The notes beneath the pieces were generated by a model, which saw only the letters and a program-made list of their open reading frames with translations, was not told the DNA's origin and did not search any database. This document shows, one piece after another, positions 1-8,632 of a stretch of 39,628 nt of DNA. The stretch comes from Synechocystis salina LEGE 00031 (lineage in GTDB: Bacteria > Cyanobacteriota > Cyanobacteriia > Cyanobacteriales > Microcystaceae). Each line of letters starts with the position of its first letter. Position 1 is the first letter of the stretch. The stretch spans positions 1 to 39,628 of the forward strand of contig NZ_JADEVV010000039.1 in the NCBI RefSeq assembly GCF_015207985.1. Direction: 5' to 3'. The translations under genes were made by a program, and so were the position numbers.

Positions 1-1
1 C

Positions 2-934
2 CGTCCCACCCCCATAGAACCACCGGCGATCGCCTTGGCGGGGACAGCGACCATCATTCAACCCCACACCAATCTGGCGGAATTCACCACCTATCGGGTG
101 GGAGGTAAAGCGGAGTGGTATGCGGCTCCCCGTTCCCTGGAGGACTTAGGTGCCGTGTTGGCATGGTTTCAAGGTCAGGACTTACCACTGACTTTTTTAG
201 GAGCTGGCTCCAACCTGTTGATCAGTGACCAAGGCATTACCGGGTTAGTAGTTAGTACCCGTTATCTGCGGCAAAGCAAGTTTGATGAAGAACAGGGTTT
301 GATTACCGTGGCCGCGGGGGAACCGATCGCCAAAGTGGGTTGGCAGGCCGCAAAAAGAGGTTGGCAGGGGCTGGAGTGGGCCGTGGGCATTCCTGGTACG
401 GTGGGGGGCGCAGTGGTGATGAATGCCGGTGCCCACAATCAATGCACAGCGGAAACATTGGTGGAAGCTACAGTAATGAGATCCGACGGCGGTTTAGAAA
501 TTTTGAGTAATGAACAGCTAGGCTTCAGTTATCGCACTTCCAATTTACAAAAACATTTGGGCGGACGCCTAGTGGTGGATGCCACCTTTCAGTTGAAGCC
601 GGGATTTACCAGGGAAGAAGTTATGGCCCGCACCACCCGCAATCTTCATCAGCGCAAAAGTACTCAGCCCTACGACAAACCCAACTGTGGCAGTGTGTTC
701 CGCAATCCCACTCCCCTCTACTCTGCCCGCCTAATTGAAGAATTGGGACTAAAAGGCTACCGCATTGGTGGGGCGGAAGTATCCCAACGTCATGCCAACT
801 TCATCGTTAATATCGACAACGCTAAAGCCCAGGATGTGTTCAACCTCATTTTCCATGTGCAAGGGGAAGTGGAAAAACACCATGGCATTTTATTGGAGCC
901 GGAAGTGAAAATGTTGGGAGACTTCACTCGATAA
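2..934 (+). CDS. murB: UDP-N-acetylenolpyruvoylglucosamine reductase MurB (5' end probably outside window)
   Basis: MurB is the cytoplasmic FAD enzyme that uses NADPH to reduce UDP-GlcNAc-enolpyruvate to UDP-MurNAc in peptidoglycan precursor synthesis. Visible family motifs are YRVGG, LGAGSNLL and GIPGTVGGAVVMNAGAH in the FAD-binding half, and CGSVFRNP (with the Ser expected to protonate the intermediate) and GGAEVSQRHANFIVN in the C-terminal half. The C-terminus LLEPEVKMLG is typical of type II MurB. The frame stays open to the window edge; the only internal early start is a TTG at 35 with no ribosome binding site. The true start therefore probably lies upstream and the gene is partial here. 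murC commonly precedes murB in cyanobacteria, but that region is outside the window. Confidence 0.95.
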   Translation, partial: RPTPIEPPAIALAGTATIIQPHTNLAEFTTYRVGGKAEWYAAPRSLEDLGAVLAWFQGQDLPLTFLGAGSNLLISDQGITGLVVSTRYLRQSKFDEEQGLITVAAGEPIAKVGWQAAKRGWQGLEWAVGIPGTVGGAVVMNAGAHNQCTAETLVEATVMRSDGGLEILSNEQLGFSYRTSNLQKHLGGRLVVDATFQLKPGFTREEVMARTTRNLHQRKSTQPYDKPNCGSVFRNPTPLYSARLIEELGLKGYRIGGAEVSQRHANFIVNIDNAKAQDVFNLIFHVQGEVEKHHGILLEPEVKMLGDFTR

Positions 935-955
935 AAATCATTAAGCTACTTTCAA

Positions 956-1309
956 ATGCCTAACCCAGCCATTGGCCTTGCCCAACGATTTGGGGATTAC
1001 CTCGCCCAGGGTGATTATGATGCCGCGCACGGGCTGCTGTGCTCTGCACTCCAACAAATGCACTCCCCCTCCACTCTACAGGCCGAGGTGGAAGCCATGA
1101 TTGACTATGGTTCTGGCCCCATCCACAGGGCGATCGCCATGGCAGAGTGCCTCCTCACGGAGTGGCAGTATCCCCCCATGGAAGCTAATGATTTAGCCTG
1201 GGTGTATGTTTCCCTTGAAGGGGAAGATTTTCTCGAAGCTGTATCGGTTATCGTTCACCAACAGGGGGAAAAACTGGCAATTCGCTGGCTGGAATGGGGC
1301 CGACCCTAA
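956..1309 (+). CDS. Small hypothetical protein, possibly NTF2-like
   Basis: This encodes 117 residues, begins with ATG 21 bases after the murB stop and has the same direction, so it is probably cotranscribed with murB. The protein starts with a helix (LAQRFGDYLAQGDYDAAHGL) and ends in strand-rich sequence with Trp and acidic residues (WVYVSLEG, AIRWLEWGRP). A helix that pairs 'time in use' with later beta strands resembles small NTF2/SnoaL-like domains, but that is an inference from pattern only. There is no signal peptide or membrane segment and no catalytic motif I recognise. Coding is supported by the operon position and base composition like murB. The function is unknown. Confidence 0.7.
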   Translation: MPNPAIGLAQRFGDYLAQGDYDAAHGLLCSALQQMHSPSTLQAEVEAMIDYGSGPIHRAIAMAECLLTEWQYPPMEANDLAWVYVSLEGEDFLEAVSVIVHQQGEKLAIRWLEWGRP

Positions 1310-1453
1310 TTTTTTGTCCAGCCGATCTTGACAGAGAGTTTTAGTGGAGTAGATTTTAGCTATGGAAAACCGGCCCTAAACCGCCCCCCTAAAACCCCTA
1401 AGCCTTGAAATAGGGAGATCGATGGGGCTATCGTTGCTTACAAGCAAGCAAAC

Positions 1454-1924
1454 CTAGCCCATTTGGGATTGCAAATAATTTTGGAGACCAATTTTTTCAA
1501 TCAGCCCCAACTGTTTTTCCAACCAGTAGGCATGGTCTTCTTCAGTGTCTGCTAGGATTTTCAGCAACAGATCCCGGCTTTGGTAGTCCTGCTCCTGTTC
1601 ACACACCGCCATTGCTTCCTTGAGGTTGGCAATGACTTGGTATTCATAGTCCAGGTCGTATTGCAACATTTCCGGTACCGTTTTCCCCACCCGGATTGGA
1701 TCCTGTTGGGAAAGGTCTGGGGTTTCTTCCAAAAAGAGAATACGCTCAATTAACAGGCTGGCATGGGCCGTTTCATCCTGCATTTCGTGATTAATCCGGT
1801 CATAAAGCTTTTCCAAACCCCAATCCTGGTACATACGGGAATGGATGAAATATTGATCCCTAGCGGCCAGCTCTCCACGCAGTAGCTTATGGAGTTGGGT
1901 GAGGACGGCGGGTTTACCTTTCAT
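1454..1924 (-). CDS. bfr: Bacterioferritin, ferroxidase-type subunit without the usual heme Met
   Basis: This encodes a 156-residue four-helix-bundle iron-storage subunit. Aligned by eye to E. coli Bfr (158 aa), all six di-iron ferroxidase ligands are present: Glu18, Glu51, His54, Glu94, Glu128 and His131 (the last two shifted by one residue). The E. coli heme ligand Met52 is Thr52 here (motif DETAH), so this subunit should not bind heme through the standard site. Cyanobacteria of this group are known to carry two bacterioferritins that split these roles; this one matches the ferroxidase partner. ATG is preceded by AAGGA seven bases upstream. The gene is monocistronic and convergent with the murB unit. 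The second subunit is not in this window. Confidence 0.95.
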   Translation of the reverse strand: MKGKPAVLTQLHKLLRGELAARDQYFIHSRMYQDWGLEKLYDRINHEMQDETAHASLLIERILFLEETPDLSQQDPIRVGKTVPEMLQYDLDYEYQVIANLKEAMAVCEQEQDYQSRDLLLKILADTEEDHAYWLEKQLGLIEKIGLQNYLQSQMG

Positions 1925-2264
1925 AAAAAAATCCTTGCAAGAATGGACAGCGGATAGAACATCCTAGCCACAAATCTAACCAGAAAATAGACCGGGCTAA
2001 TCCAATTTTAGCCTCCCGACTGACCATGGGGCGCTAGGAAATAGGGCAGCACTTGTCAGTATCCTTTTTCTGACTTTGATATTGGGGGCTGGGGATGCTT
2101 GTTTTGATTCTTCGTAACTTCCGGCGTCAAACACAACTAACGAAAGTAGGCTACTTATCACCAGATTCACATCCGCCAACGGTGAGAGTGATTGATATCA
2201 ACCAAAACATCAAAGCTCGGTTGATTTTTTCAAGACTTACACAGAGACAGTAAATAACTCTAAA
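1925..2264. other. Intergenic region upstream of bfr and downstream of hisD
   Basis: No convincing gene is seen in these 340 bases. The part next to 1924 must hold the bfr promoter (leftward). Near the hisD end there is an inverted repeat ATCAACC (2197-2203) / GGTTGAT (2219-2225) followed by six T on the + strand (2225-2230). It looks like a small terminator for rightward transcription, but no rightward gene ends nearby. For leftward hisD transcription it would form a hairpin without a U tract. The role is unclear. Confidence 0.4.
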
Positions 2265-3569
2265 CTAAAGCAAATTTTGCCGTTCCCGTATGGCCAGGGC
2301 ATGGGCTGGAAAATCCTCGTAATCCGCTAGGGTAGTGACCGTTTCCTTCACCCCAGCAAAACCTTCAGCCGTTAAATAGGCTAGGGTAGAACGCTTGAGG
2401 AAATCGAACACTGACACCGCCGAATAGGAACGGGCAAAGCCCCCCGTGGGCAGCACTGCATTGACCCCAATGGCATAGGTCGCTGCCGAAGAAGGAGTGT
2501 AATTACCCAGCAAAATTTCCCCGGCATTGTCGATTTTGCCCACCAACTTGAGGGGGTCCGCCGTCAACACCTGCAAATGTTCCGGAGCATAATCGTTAAT
2601 GAAATCCAAGGAAGCTTGCAAACTGTCAGTGAGCAAAATGCCGCCATAGGAGCCTAAACCATCTTCGCAAAACTTTTTCCGCCAGGGAGGGAGTTTTTCC
2701 AGGTATTCCCCTAAATAGCCCAGCGCCTTTTCCGCAAAGTTTTCACAGTGGGTCACTAACAACGCCGCCGAATCGGAGCCGTGTTCCGCTTCGATCAACA
2801 AATCCAATGCCGCCAGCCTGGGGTCAGTGGTTTCATCAGCTAAAACAATGGACTCGCTGGGCCCTGCCGGTAAACCCACATCGACAATGCCGGATAGTAA
2901 TCTTTTGGCCGCCGCACCGTAGACGCTACAGGGGCCAATGAGCTTATCTACCTTGCTGACCGTTTTCGTGCCGTAGGCGATCGCCGCTAGGGCCTGCACA
3001 CCGCCCAATTTATACACTTCATCCACTCCGGCCATGCGGGCAGTAACCAAAGAAACCGGCTCCACTTTACCTTCTTGATCTGGAGGGGTACAGACCACAA
3101 TTTTTTTCACCCCCGCCACCCTGGCCGGCACCGCCAGCATCAGCATCATAGAAGGGAAAGCCCCCTTACCCCTGGGCACATACAAACCCACCGTGGGGAG
3201 AGGCGTAATTTTTTCCCCCGCAAATACCCCCGGTTCAATCTCCGCTAGGTGCATGGGGGGGGGCATTTGCCCAGCGTGGACTTTTTCAATGTTGCGAAAA
3301 GCATGTTCCACCGCCCGACGTAATTGGGGGTCCACCAACTTTTCCGCTTCGGCAAATTCCGCTTCACTAACCCGCAAATTGTCCGCAGTGGCTCCGGCAA
3401 AGTCAAACTGACGGCTGTAATGCAAAACCCCCGCATCTCCCTCCGTCCTCACCTGCTCAATAACGTCCTTGGCGATCGCCAGTGCTTGGTCAATGTTTTG
3501 TTCCGAGCGACGTTTGATTTGGTTTAATTGGGGGGGGGTAAGGTGCGAGAGCTTAAGAATACGAGTCAC
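2265..3569 (-). CDS. hisD: Histidinol dehydrogenase HisD
   Basis: HisD carries out the last two steps of histidine synthesis, oxidising L-histidinol to L-histidine with two NAD+ and a bound zinc. It has 434 residues, the usual family length. Signature segments are YVPRGKGAFPS, GPCSVYGAAAKR, GPSES, EAEHGSDS, DYAPEHLQ (the general acid-base Glu-His pair) and a C-terminal HALAIRERQ that supplies a zinc His. The residue equivalent to the zinc ligand Gln259 of E. coli appears to be Glu (EAEHG). I chose GTG at 3569 because GGAGAGG sits just upstream; an in-frame TTG 11 codons earlier lacks a site and lies almost on the ybaB stop. ybaB is 35 bases upstream in the same direction, so an operon is likely. 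Confidence 0.95.
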   Translation of the reverse strand: MTRILKLSHLTPPQLNQIKRRSEQNIDQALAIAKDVIEQVRTEGDAGVLHYSRQFDFAGATADNLRVSEAEFAEAEKLVDPQLRRAVEHAFRNIEKVHAGQMPPPMHLAEIEPGVFAGEKITPLPTVGLYVPRGKGAFPSMMLMLAVPARVAGVKKIVVCTPPDQEGKVEPVSLVTARMAGVDEVYKLGGVQALAAIAYGTKTVSKVDKLIGPCSVYGAAAKRLLSGIVDVGLPAGPSESIVLADETTDPRLAALDLLIEAEHGSDSAALLVTHCENFAEKALGYLGEYLEKLPPWRKKFCEDGLGSYGGILLTDSLQASLDFINDYAPEHLQVLTADPLKLVGKIDNAGEILLGNYTPSSAATYAIGVNAVLPTGGFARSYSAVSVFDFLKRSTLAYLTAEGFAGVKETVTTLADYEDFPAHALAIRERQNLL

Positions 3570-3604
3570 AGATCCCTCTCCGATTGGGGGCAAGGGCGGC
3601 AAAT

Positions 3605-3955
3605 CTACATACCGGGTAGATTCAAACCGCTGGTTAACTCTTCCATTTTAGAGCGCATGGTTTCCGTGGACTCAGCATAGGCTGCTTTCATCGCTTCGGT
3701 GATGGATGCCGATAGCCCTTCCACGCCTTTTTCGAGGGCACTGGGATCAATTTCAATACTGAGGGGTTCTTGGTTGCCACTCATCAACACCGTCACCAAT
3801 CCATCGGCACTTTTGCCAGGAATTTCCATTCTTTCCAGTTCTTCCTGGAGTACTTTGGCCCCTTCTTGAACCTGTTGGGCTTTTTGGAAAGCTTCCTGTA
3901 ATTCCTTGATTTTACCGAGGCCGAATCCGAAGCCTTTGCCTTTACCTTGTGCCAT
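3605..3955 (-). CDS. ybaB: YbaB/EbfC family nucleoid-associated protein
   Basis: This encodes a 116-residue DNA-binding protein of the YbaB/EbfC family, small homodimeric proteins that coat DNA and influence expression. The N-terminus is Gly/Lys-rich ([11 protein letters not shown]), followed by the characteristic long coiled helix ([20 protein letters not shown]), then [21 protein letters not shown], which matches the family core 'V.V...G...+..I.I.P'. Start is ATG at 3955. It lies directly upstream of hisD and 215 bases downstream of the glutaredoxin gene. In many bacteria ybaB sits with dnaX and recR; here it does not, so context says little about its targets. Confidence 0.93.
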   Translation of the reverse strand: MAQGKGKGFGFGLGKIKELQEAFQKAQQVQEGAKVLQEELERMEIPGKSADGLVTVLMSGNQEPLSIEIDPSALEKGVEGLSASITEAMKAAYAESTETMRSKMEELTSGLNLPGM

Positions 3956-4170
3956 GGGAATTGATTTCTAAGTGATTAAACAAAAGTTGTAGTTGAGCAA
4001 GCGGCAAAATTGCTGAGGTGCAAACAAACAAAGCCCCAGCTAAAGCCTGTCCGATTATATCCCACCGTCTCCGCCATCTTATGGGCCAACGGCAGGGGCA
4101 AAAGAAGCCCCCCATAAATGAGAGCTTCCCCCCACGGCGATCGCCAAGGGTGCACATCAGACATTGAGCC

Positions 4171-4494
4171 TTAGGAAGCCAAGGCCACTTCCAACATTTC
4201 CTGCAACTCACCATTTTGATAGAGTTCAATCAGAATGTCGGAGCCACCCACAAACTCACCATTGACGTAAACCTGGGGGATGGTGGGCCAATTGGAATAT
4301 TCCTTAATACCTTGACGAATTTCCGCATCGGCCAACACATCTAAAGTTTCAAATGGAATGCCCAACATATTGAGAATTTGCACCACATTGTTGGAAAAAC
4401 CACATTGGGGCATCAGCTTGGTGCCCTTCATAAAGACCATCACCTTATTGGTGGTGACCAACTGATCAATTCTTGCTTTCGTTTCCGGATTCAT
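4171..4494 (-). CDS. grxD: Monothiol CGFS-type glutaredoxin (Grx4/GrxD class)
   Basis: This is a 107-residue single-domain glutaredoxin with the monothiol CGFS active site (Cys31), the glutathione-binding WPTIPQVY loop and the VGGSDI segment. CGFS glutaredoxins bind a [2Fe-2S] cluster with glutathione and pass it to apo-proteins or to BolA. ATG at 4494 is supported by GAGGAG seven bases upstream; an upstream TTG is not needed. The next gene upstream in the same direction is a bolA homologue, the known physical partner of CGFS glutaredoxins. The gene resembles Synechocystis Grx3, which I recall as 107 residues. Confidence 0.95.
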   Translation of the reverse strand: MNPETKARIDQLVTTNKVMVFMKGTKLMPQCGFSNNVVQILNMLGIPFETLDVLADAEIRQGIKEYSNWPTIPQVYVNGEFVGGSDILIELYQNGELQEMLEVALAS

Positions 4495-4622
4495 TAGATA
4501 ACTCCTCTTCAAGGACAAATGGGGGATGGGTGCGAGTTTAACAACTTCAATGTTGTTTAAATATTGCCATTTTACCCCTCAATTCAAATTTATAGAGTCA
4601 ATTTTCGAGGGAGGGGAAAAAC

Positions 4623-4880
4623 CTAGGCAGTCTGCCGGGCCACGGTCCAGGCTTCTGGAGTAAAGGTTTTCAGCGCCAGGGCATGGATTGCTTCCGAAGC
4701 CAAAGCATCCTTGAGGGCACCATAAACCATTTGATGTTGTTTAACCCGGGATTGGCCAGTAAAGGCGGCGGACACCACCACCGCTTCCAGGTGATCCCCT
4801 CCCCCCAGGTCATTGACCATCACTTCGGCATCGGGTAGGGCGGCTTGGATTTGTTGTTTGACTTGATCGAGGCTAATCAT
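4623..4880 (-). CDS. bolA: BolA family protein
   Basis: This encodes an 85-residue BolA-like protein. The class II KH-like fold is recognisable from the core [20 protein letters not shown], where the conserved His in VKQHQ is the one used for cluster binding with glutaredoxin, and from the C-terminal [12 protein letters not shown]. BolA proteins form [2Fe-2S] heterodimers with CGFS glutaredoxins and act in iron-sulfur trafficking or iron sensing. I chose ATG at 4880 (MISLDQVKQ), since extending to 4928 adds an unrelated 16 residues. It is followed 128 bases later by the glutaredoxin gene in the same direction and is divergent from the acyltransferase gene. Confidence 0.92.
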   Translation of the reverse strand: MISLDQVKQQIQAALPDAEVMVNDLGGGDHLEAVVVSAAFTGQSRVKQHQMVYGALKDALASEAIHALALKTFTPEAWTVARQTA

Positions 4881-4992
4881 GATTATTTCTAGCAATGGGC
4901 CGGGGCACAGGGCAAGTATGGTCCCCAAGGTAACTATCTAACTACTGTAGCTGAAAGGTTCAGCCCCCAACATGGTGGGAAAAATTTCGTTG

Positions 4993-5055
4993 TTTAACTG
5001 TTATTTAACTGTCCCATGGCTCGTCCCCAAACCAGAATAGTTAATTTAACTTGGA
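4993..5055. promoter_or_regulatory. Helically phased TTTAACTGT repeats between bolA and plsC
   Basis: Perfect 9-base direct repeats TTTAACTGT occur at 4993-5001 and 5004-5012, an 11-base period (one helical turn). A third TTTAACT lies near 5047. This is the divergent promoter region of bolA (leftward) and the acyltransferase (rightward). Such phasing is typical of a binding site for a regulator touching one face of DNA. The regulator is unknown. Confidence 0.4.
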
Positions 5056-5140
5056 AATAGAGACCAACCCCTGCGTTAAGCAATTTAGTACCACTATGTT
5101 AATTGCCCGTCAGAGGAAAAAACTAAATTCTTTTGCAACC

Positions 5141-5863
5141 ATGACCCATTCTCCCTTGGCGATCGACCCGGCTGTCATTGGCCCTTCCCAGGTTTCCCCC
5201 TGGTTGATCAAATTGATTTATCCCCTGGGCACTAAGTTTTTGCATTGGTATTTTGGACCGATCGCCATCCATGGTCAGGAGAATTTACCCACCAGTGGTC
5301 CGATCATTCTAGCCCCTACCCATCGTTCCCGTTGGGATGCCATTTTGCTCTCCCTAGCAGCTGGCCGGAACGTAACGGGCCGAGATCTGCGTTTTATGGT
5401 GGCGGTAACGGAAGTACAGGGCCTACAGGGATGGTTTATTCGCCATCTAGGGGGATTTCCCATCGATGTGAAAAGACCAGAAATCAGCAGTTTGAGCTAC
5501 AGTGTGCATCTACTCCAAGCAGGGGAAATGTTGGTGATTTTTCCTGAAGGGGGCATTTTTCGGGATCAACACACCGTCCATCCCCTCAAACGGGGCGTTG
5601 GGCGCATTGCCATGGAAGTTTGTAAGCAAAATCCCGACACTGACATCAAAGTTATTCCGGTGACCATCGCCTATAGTGACCCTTACCCAGGCAAAGGAAC
5701 GGCGGTGGAAATTAATTTTGGCCAGGGCATCGCCGCCAAGGACTACGACCCCAGCACCATCAAGGCTAGCTCCCAAAAACTTACCCGTTGTTTGGCCCAT
5801 AGAATGCAGAACCTTTACGGTTCCGAGAATACCTCTCTCTGTCAGGCGATCGCCGCTTCATAA
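5141..5863 (+). CDS. plsC: 1-acyl-sn-glycerol-3-phosphate acyltransferase (PlsC family)
   Basis: This membrane-associated acyltransferase adds a fatty acyl group to lysophosphatidic acid to give phosphatidic acid. It has 240 residues from ATG 5141. The HX4D catalytic motif is THRSRWD (His61, Asp66), the FPEGG motif is at about 134-138 and binds the phosphate, and IPVTIAYSDPYP matches the late family motif. An N-terminal hydrophobic stretch (WLIKLIYPLGTKFLHWYF) likely contacts the membrane. Upstream in-frame starts at 5051 and 5096 exist but have no better ribosome site. It resembles one of the two PlsC homologues of Synechocystis PCC 6803, sll1752, which is linked to stearoyl incorporation. 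Substrate chain preference cannot be read from the sequence. Confidence 0.88.
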   Translation: MTHSPLAIDPAVIGPSQVSPWLIKLIYPLGTKFLHWYFGPIAIHGQENLPTSGPIILAPTHRSRWDAILLSLAAGRNVTGRDLRFMVAVTEVQGLQGWFIRHLGGFPIDVKRPEISSLSYSVHLLQAGEMLVIFPEGGIFRDQHTVHPLKRGVGRIAMEVCKQNPDTDIKVIPVTIAYSDPYPGKGTAVEINFGQGIAAKDYDPSTIKASSQKLTRCLAHRMQNLYGSENTSLCQAIAAS

Positions 5864-5907
5864 ATTTCGCCAAAACGGCTAATGGGGGAAGGGGCCATCA
5901 TGATAAG

Positions 5908-5920
5908 ATTTACCGTAAAT
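5908..5920. promoter_or_regulatory. 13-base palindrome in the psbK promoter region
   Basis: ATTTAC-C-GTAAAT is a perfect palindrome around a central C, lying 38-50 bases before the psbK ATG and next to AT-rich -10-like sequence (TAAGAT). The half site TTTAC resembles the core of RpaB-type HLR1 sites but is arranged as an inverted, not direct, repeat. It is a candidate operator only. Confidence 0.35.
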
Positions 5921-5957
5921 TAAGATTTTATTCTTTGTCAGTCAGGAAACTCAAATA

Positions 5958-6095
5958 ATGGAAACAATTTATTTGCTCGCTAAATTGCCGGAAGCCTATC
6001 AGATTTTTGACCCCCTGGTGGACGTTCTGCCAATCATTCCCCTCTTCTTTCTGGCTTTGGCCTTTGTTTGGCAAGCGGCGGTTGGTTTTAAATAA
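5958..6095 (+). CDS. psbK: Photosystem II reaction center protein K
   Basis: This encodes 45 residues beginning [20 protein letters not shown]. PsbK is a single-membrane-span subunit of photosystem II near CP43 and PsbZ. The cyanobacterial protein is made with a short N-terminal extension that is cleaved to leave about 37 residues starting near KLPEAY. The conserved KLPEAY...[11 protein letters not shown] segment and hydrophobic [15 protein letters not shown] are clear. AGGA lies 10 bases before ATG. The gene stands alone between the acyltransferase and thyX. The small size makes it easy to miss, but the identification is firm. Confidence 0.97.
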   Translation: METIYLLAKLPEAYQIFDPLVDVLPIIPLFFLALAFVWQAAVGFK

Positions 6096-6293
6096 ACTGG
6101 CGATCGCCCCTGGGGCTTGTCATTTTACCTGGTCGCTTAAAAAAAATCATTTGACCACAACTAAGCTGATATCCCCAAGTTGTCCCCCGTTGGCCATAGC
6201 TGGGGAATTTTTTTGTGGGGGCAATGCTCCTTTTGTCCTGCCTTGACCAAGACCAACGGTAAACCTCCTCCCCATAGTGGCCCTTTTTTAACC

Positions 6294-6941
6294 ATGGATG
6301 TTCGTTTCATTTCCCTCACCAAACCCGAAATTGTCATTGACGGGGAGCCCCTTTCCCCCGAGGGACTAATTGCCTATTGCGCTAGGGTTTCTAGTCCTAA
6401 CCAGGAAAACCCCAACTACACTAAGCTGTTGCAATTTTGCATCCGGGAAGGCCATTGGAGCATTTTTGAAATGGTGGATATGACCCTGGAAATTACTACC
6501 ACCAGGGCGATCGCCCCCCAAATTTTGCGACATCGATCGTTCTGCTTTCAGGAGTTTAGTCTTAGGTACTCCTGCGCTACTGACTATGAGTGCTATGAAG
6601 CCCGCCGCCAGGATGTGAAAAACCGTCAAAATTCCCTCGATGATTTTGATGAAAACACCAAGCAATGGTTCAACCAAGCCCAGGCTGACGTGTGGGATAA
6701 GAGTTATCAACTCTATGAAGAGGCCTTGGCCAAGGGCATTGCCAAAGAATGTGCCCGTTCTATTTTGCCCCTCAATACTGTTACCCGTTTGTATATGAAG
6801 GGCTCTGTGCGTAGTTGGATCCACTACTTCAGTGTCCGTTGTGACCAGGCTACCCAAAAGGAACACCGGGAAATTGCCTTGGCGGCCCGGAAAATTTTTA
6901 TGGAGCATTTCCCCACGGTGGCGGCGGCCTTGGAGTGGTAG
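6294..6941 (+). CDS. thyX: FAD-dependent thymidylate synthase ThyX
   Basis: ThyX makes dTMP from dUMP using methylenetetrahydrofolate, NADPH and FAD, without converting folate to dihydrofolate. It has 216 residues starting at ATG 6294 (MDVRFISL). The ThyX signature RHRX7S is present as [11 protein letters not shown] (Arg79-Ser89) followed by LRY. His54/Trp55 (EGHWSIFE) belong to the conserved N-terminal motif. [20 protein letters not shown] near the C-terminus contains the dUMP-binding Arg residues. The alternative TTG at 6180 would add 38 residues without family similarity. Presence of ThyX suggests the organism does not depend on classical ThyA, but thyA elsewhere cannot be excluded. Confidence 0.96.
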   Translation: MDVRFISLTKPEIVIDGEPLSPEGLIAYCARVSSPNQENPNYTKLLQFCIREGHWSIFEMVDMTLEITTTRAIAPQILRHRSFCFQEFSLRYSCATDYECYEARRQDVKNRQNSLDDFDENTKQWFNQAQADVWDKSYQLYEEALAKGIAKECARSILPLNTVTRLYMKGSVRSWIHYFSVRCDQATQKEHREIALAARKIFMEHFPTVAAALEW

Positions 6942-6991
6942 AGGAAACAGACCCGCCAGGCGATCGCCATTAGATAGTCAAAACCTGTTTT

Positions 6992-8632
6992 TCACTCCCC
7001 TAGGAGAATGGGCAACTGCAAATGATTTTGAGTTGTTCCATTGGTAACCAAAGCCAGGGTAATAATTTGTTGATCAACTAAATTTGCCAAAACTGCCTCC
7101 TGACCAGTGCCAGGATTTACTCCATAGGCGGGAAAACTTGCCCCCGCTAAACTGATACGCAGGCGATCGCCAACGGACAGAGTTGCACATATTGCCTGGA
7201 GAAAAATTGTCAACGTGGCTTCTTCTTCCAAACTAGTACAATAACCATGGCTGAGGGCCCACACTTCCCCGCTATCGCTAACCTGAGACAAAATCAGCGC
7301 CACATCAAAACTAGGGCGATCGGATGCCGCCGTGAGTAAAATTTGGGGCGTGCCGCAGATAGTTACCCTCTCCTTTAAGGGCTCAGACGTGTAGGTAACC
7401 ACATCACTGCGATCATCCACTGGGCCTCTTTCCTTTACCCCTTGGGGATAACCGCTGTGCCCCCCCCAACTGGGTACGGGTCGCCAGGGATCGTGGACCC
7501 ATACATCGGTAATGCCGGTGGTTAATTTTTCATTGGGGGCCGTAGGGGTCAAAGTACTGCCCTGGGTGGTGCCTAAACCGGAACATTGCAAAAACCAACT
7601 TTGGGGCGTCGCAGGCCAGTCAGCTAAATATCGCCATTGTTTAGTGCCCAGGTCAAATAACTCTAACTTGGCCAGATTAAAGCGGGGTTCTTGCCCCTTA
7701 AGAAAATGATCAAACCAAGCCAACTGCAACTGATCCACCGCACTGATGGCGGATTCACCATAATTTTGCCCCCCGGCTCGACTTCCCCAGGGAAAATGGC
7801 CCCAGGGCCCCACCACCATTTTTTGCTTAATATCACATCTTTCCAGCGCCCCATATAAACGCAAATTGCCCCGCAGATGGGGATCAAACCAACCGCCAAT
7901 TTGCAACACTGGAATGTCAGATTTTACTCTTATTTGCCACCGTTTATCCGGCGATCGCCGTTGCCAATAATCCGACTCCGGAGGTTGACTAATCCATTGG
8001 TGGTAAAAGGAATCCGCTGCCAACTTCCCCAGGCGATCGGGAATAGCTGGGACAGGATCACAAAAATCGTAGTTTCGAGCTAAGCCCATTAATTGCTGAA
8101 AGCTGTTTCCATCTCCCCGACGTTTAGCCGAGTCCGCCGCCAACTGTAGGGCCCAGCCAAGGTTATTTTGTAGGCAAAAAGCTCCATTCTCATAGCCCCA
8201 ATCCCGGTACAAATCCCAGGCGACCATGGCCGGGCAAATTGTTTTCAGACAAGGGTGATGATTGGCCGCAGCATAAAGTTGGGTCATGCCCTGGTAGGAA
8301 AAGCCATACATGGCCACAGAGCCATCACATTGGGACAACTGGGAAACCCAATTAAGGCAATCTTCGCCGTCTTCTACTTCGTGGGCGAACAGGTCAAACT
8401 CTCCCTGGGAACTGCCCCGACCCCGCACATCCTGGATGACAACTAAGTAACCCTGGGAAGCGTACCAATGGGGATGGCCATACACAAGGGTAGAAGCCAA
8501 ACGGCGGCCGTAGGGTTGCCGCATCAACAGAGCAGGCCATGGCCCGCCAGACTTGGGATAGTAGAGATCACTGTCTAAGCGGACCCCGTCCCTAGTGACC
8601 ATGGATTGGCAAATGGGTTTTATCAAACTCAA
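6992..8632 (-). CDS. CocE/NonD family hydrolase (X-Pro dipeptidyl-peptidase-like)
   Basis: This encodes a serine hydrolase of the CocE/X-Pro dipeptidyl-peptidase superfamily, about 546 residues. Family members cleave esters, acylated amino acids or peptides; the substrate here is unknown. Domain order is typical. The alpha/beta-hydrolase part opens with TRDGVRLDSDLYYP, with the nucleophile in GFSYQG (Ser112). The catalytic Asp is in GGWFDP and the His in GPWGHFPWG. A C-terminal jelly-roll domain starts around VTYTSEPL. No signal peptide is evident, so it is probably cytoplasmic. The N-terminus is uncertain: TTG at 8632 or 8626 keeps strand residues before TRDG, while the first ATG is at 8602 and would remove them. 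The gene is convergent with thyX. Confidence 0.85.
   Translation of the reverse strand: MSLIKPICQSMVTRDGVRLDSDLYYPKSGGPWPALLMRQPYGRRLASTLVYGHPHWYASQGYLVVIQDVRGRGSSQGEFDLFAHEVEDGEDCLNWVSQLSQCDGSVAMYGFSYQGMTQLYAAANHHPCLKTICPAMVAWDLYRDWGYENGAFCLQNNLGWALQLAADSAKRRGDGNSFQQLMGLARNYDFCDPVPAIPDRLGKLAADSFYHQWISQPPESDYWQRRSPDKRWQIRVKSDIPVLQIGGWFDPHLRGNLRLYGALERCDIKQKMVVGPWGHFPWGSRAGGQNYGESAISAVDQLQLAWFDHFLKGQEPRFNLAKLELFDLGTKQWRYLADWPATPQSWFLQCSGLGTTQGSTLTPTAPNEKLTTGITDVWVHDPWRPVPSWGGHSGYPQGVKERGPVDDRSDVVTYTSEPLKERVTICGTPQILLTAASDRPSFDVALILSQVSDSGEVWALSHGYCTSLEEEATLTIFLQAICATLSVGDRLRISLAGASFPAYGVNPGTGQEAVLANLVDQQIITLALVTNGTTQNHLQLPILLGE

Noticed and set aside
1997-2179. Leftward open frame of 60 codons between bfr and hisD
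   Set aside because: No ribosome binding site, composition unlike neighbours, and no recognisable pattern; it is likely non-coding.
3956-4229. Leftward open frames across the ybaB-glutaredoxin gap
   Set aside because: They run out of frame through the glutaredoxin 3' end and have Trp/Cys-rich unstructured sequence typical of shadows.
6180-6293. 38-residue N-terminal extension of ThyX
   Set aside because: It begins at TTG, has no similarity to ThyX and a better ATG lies at 6294.
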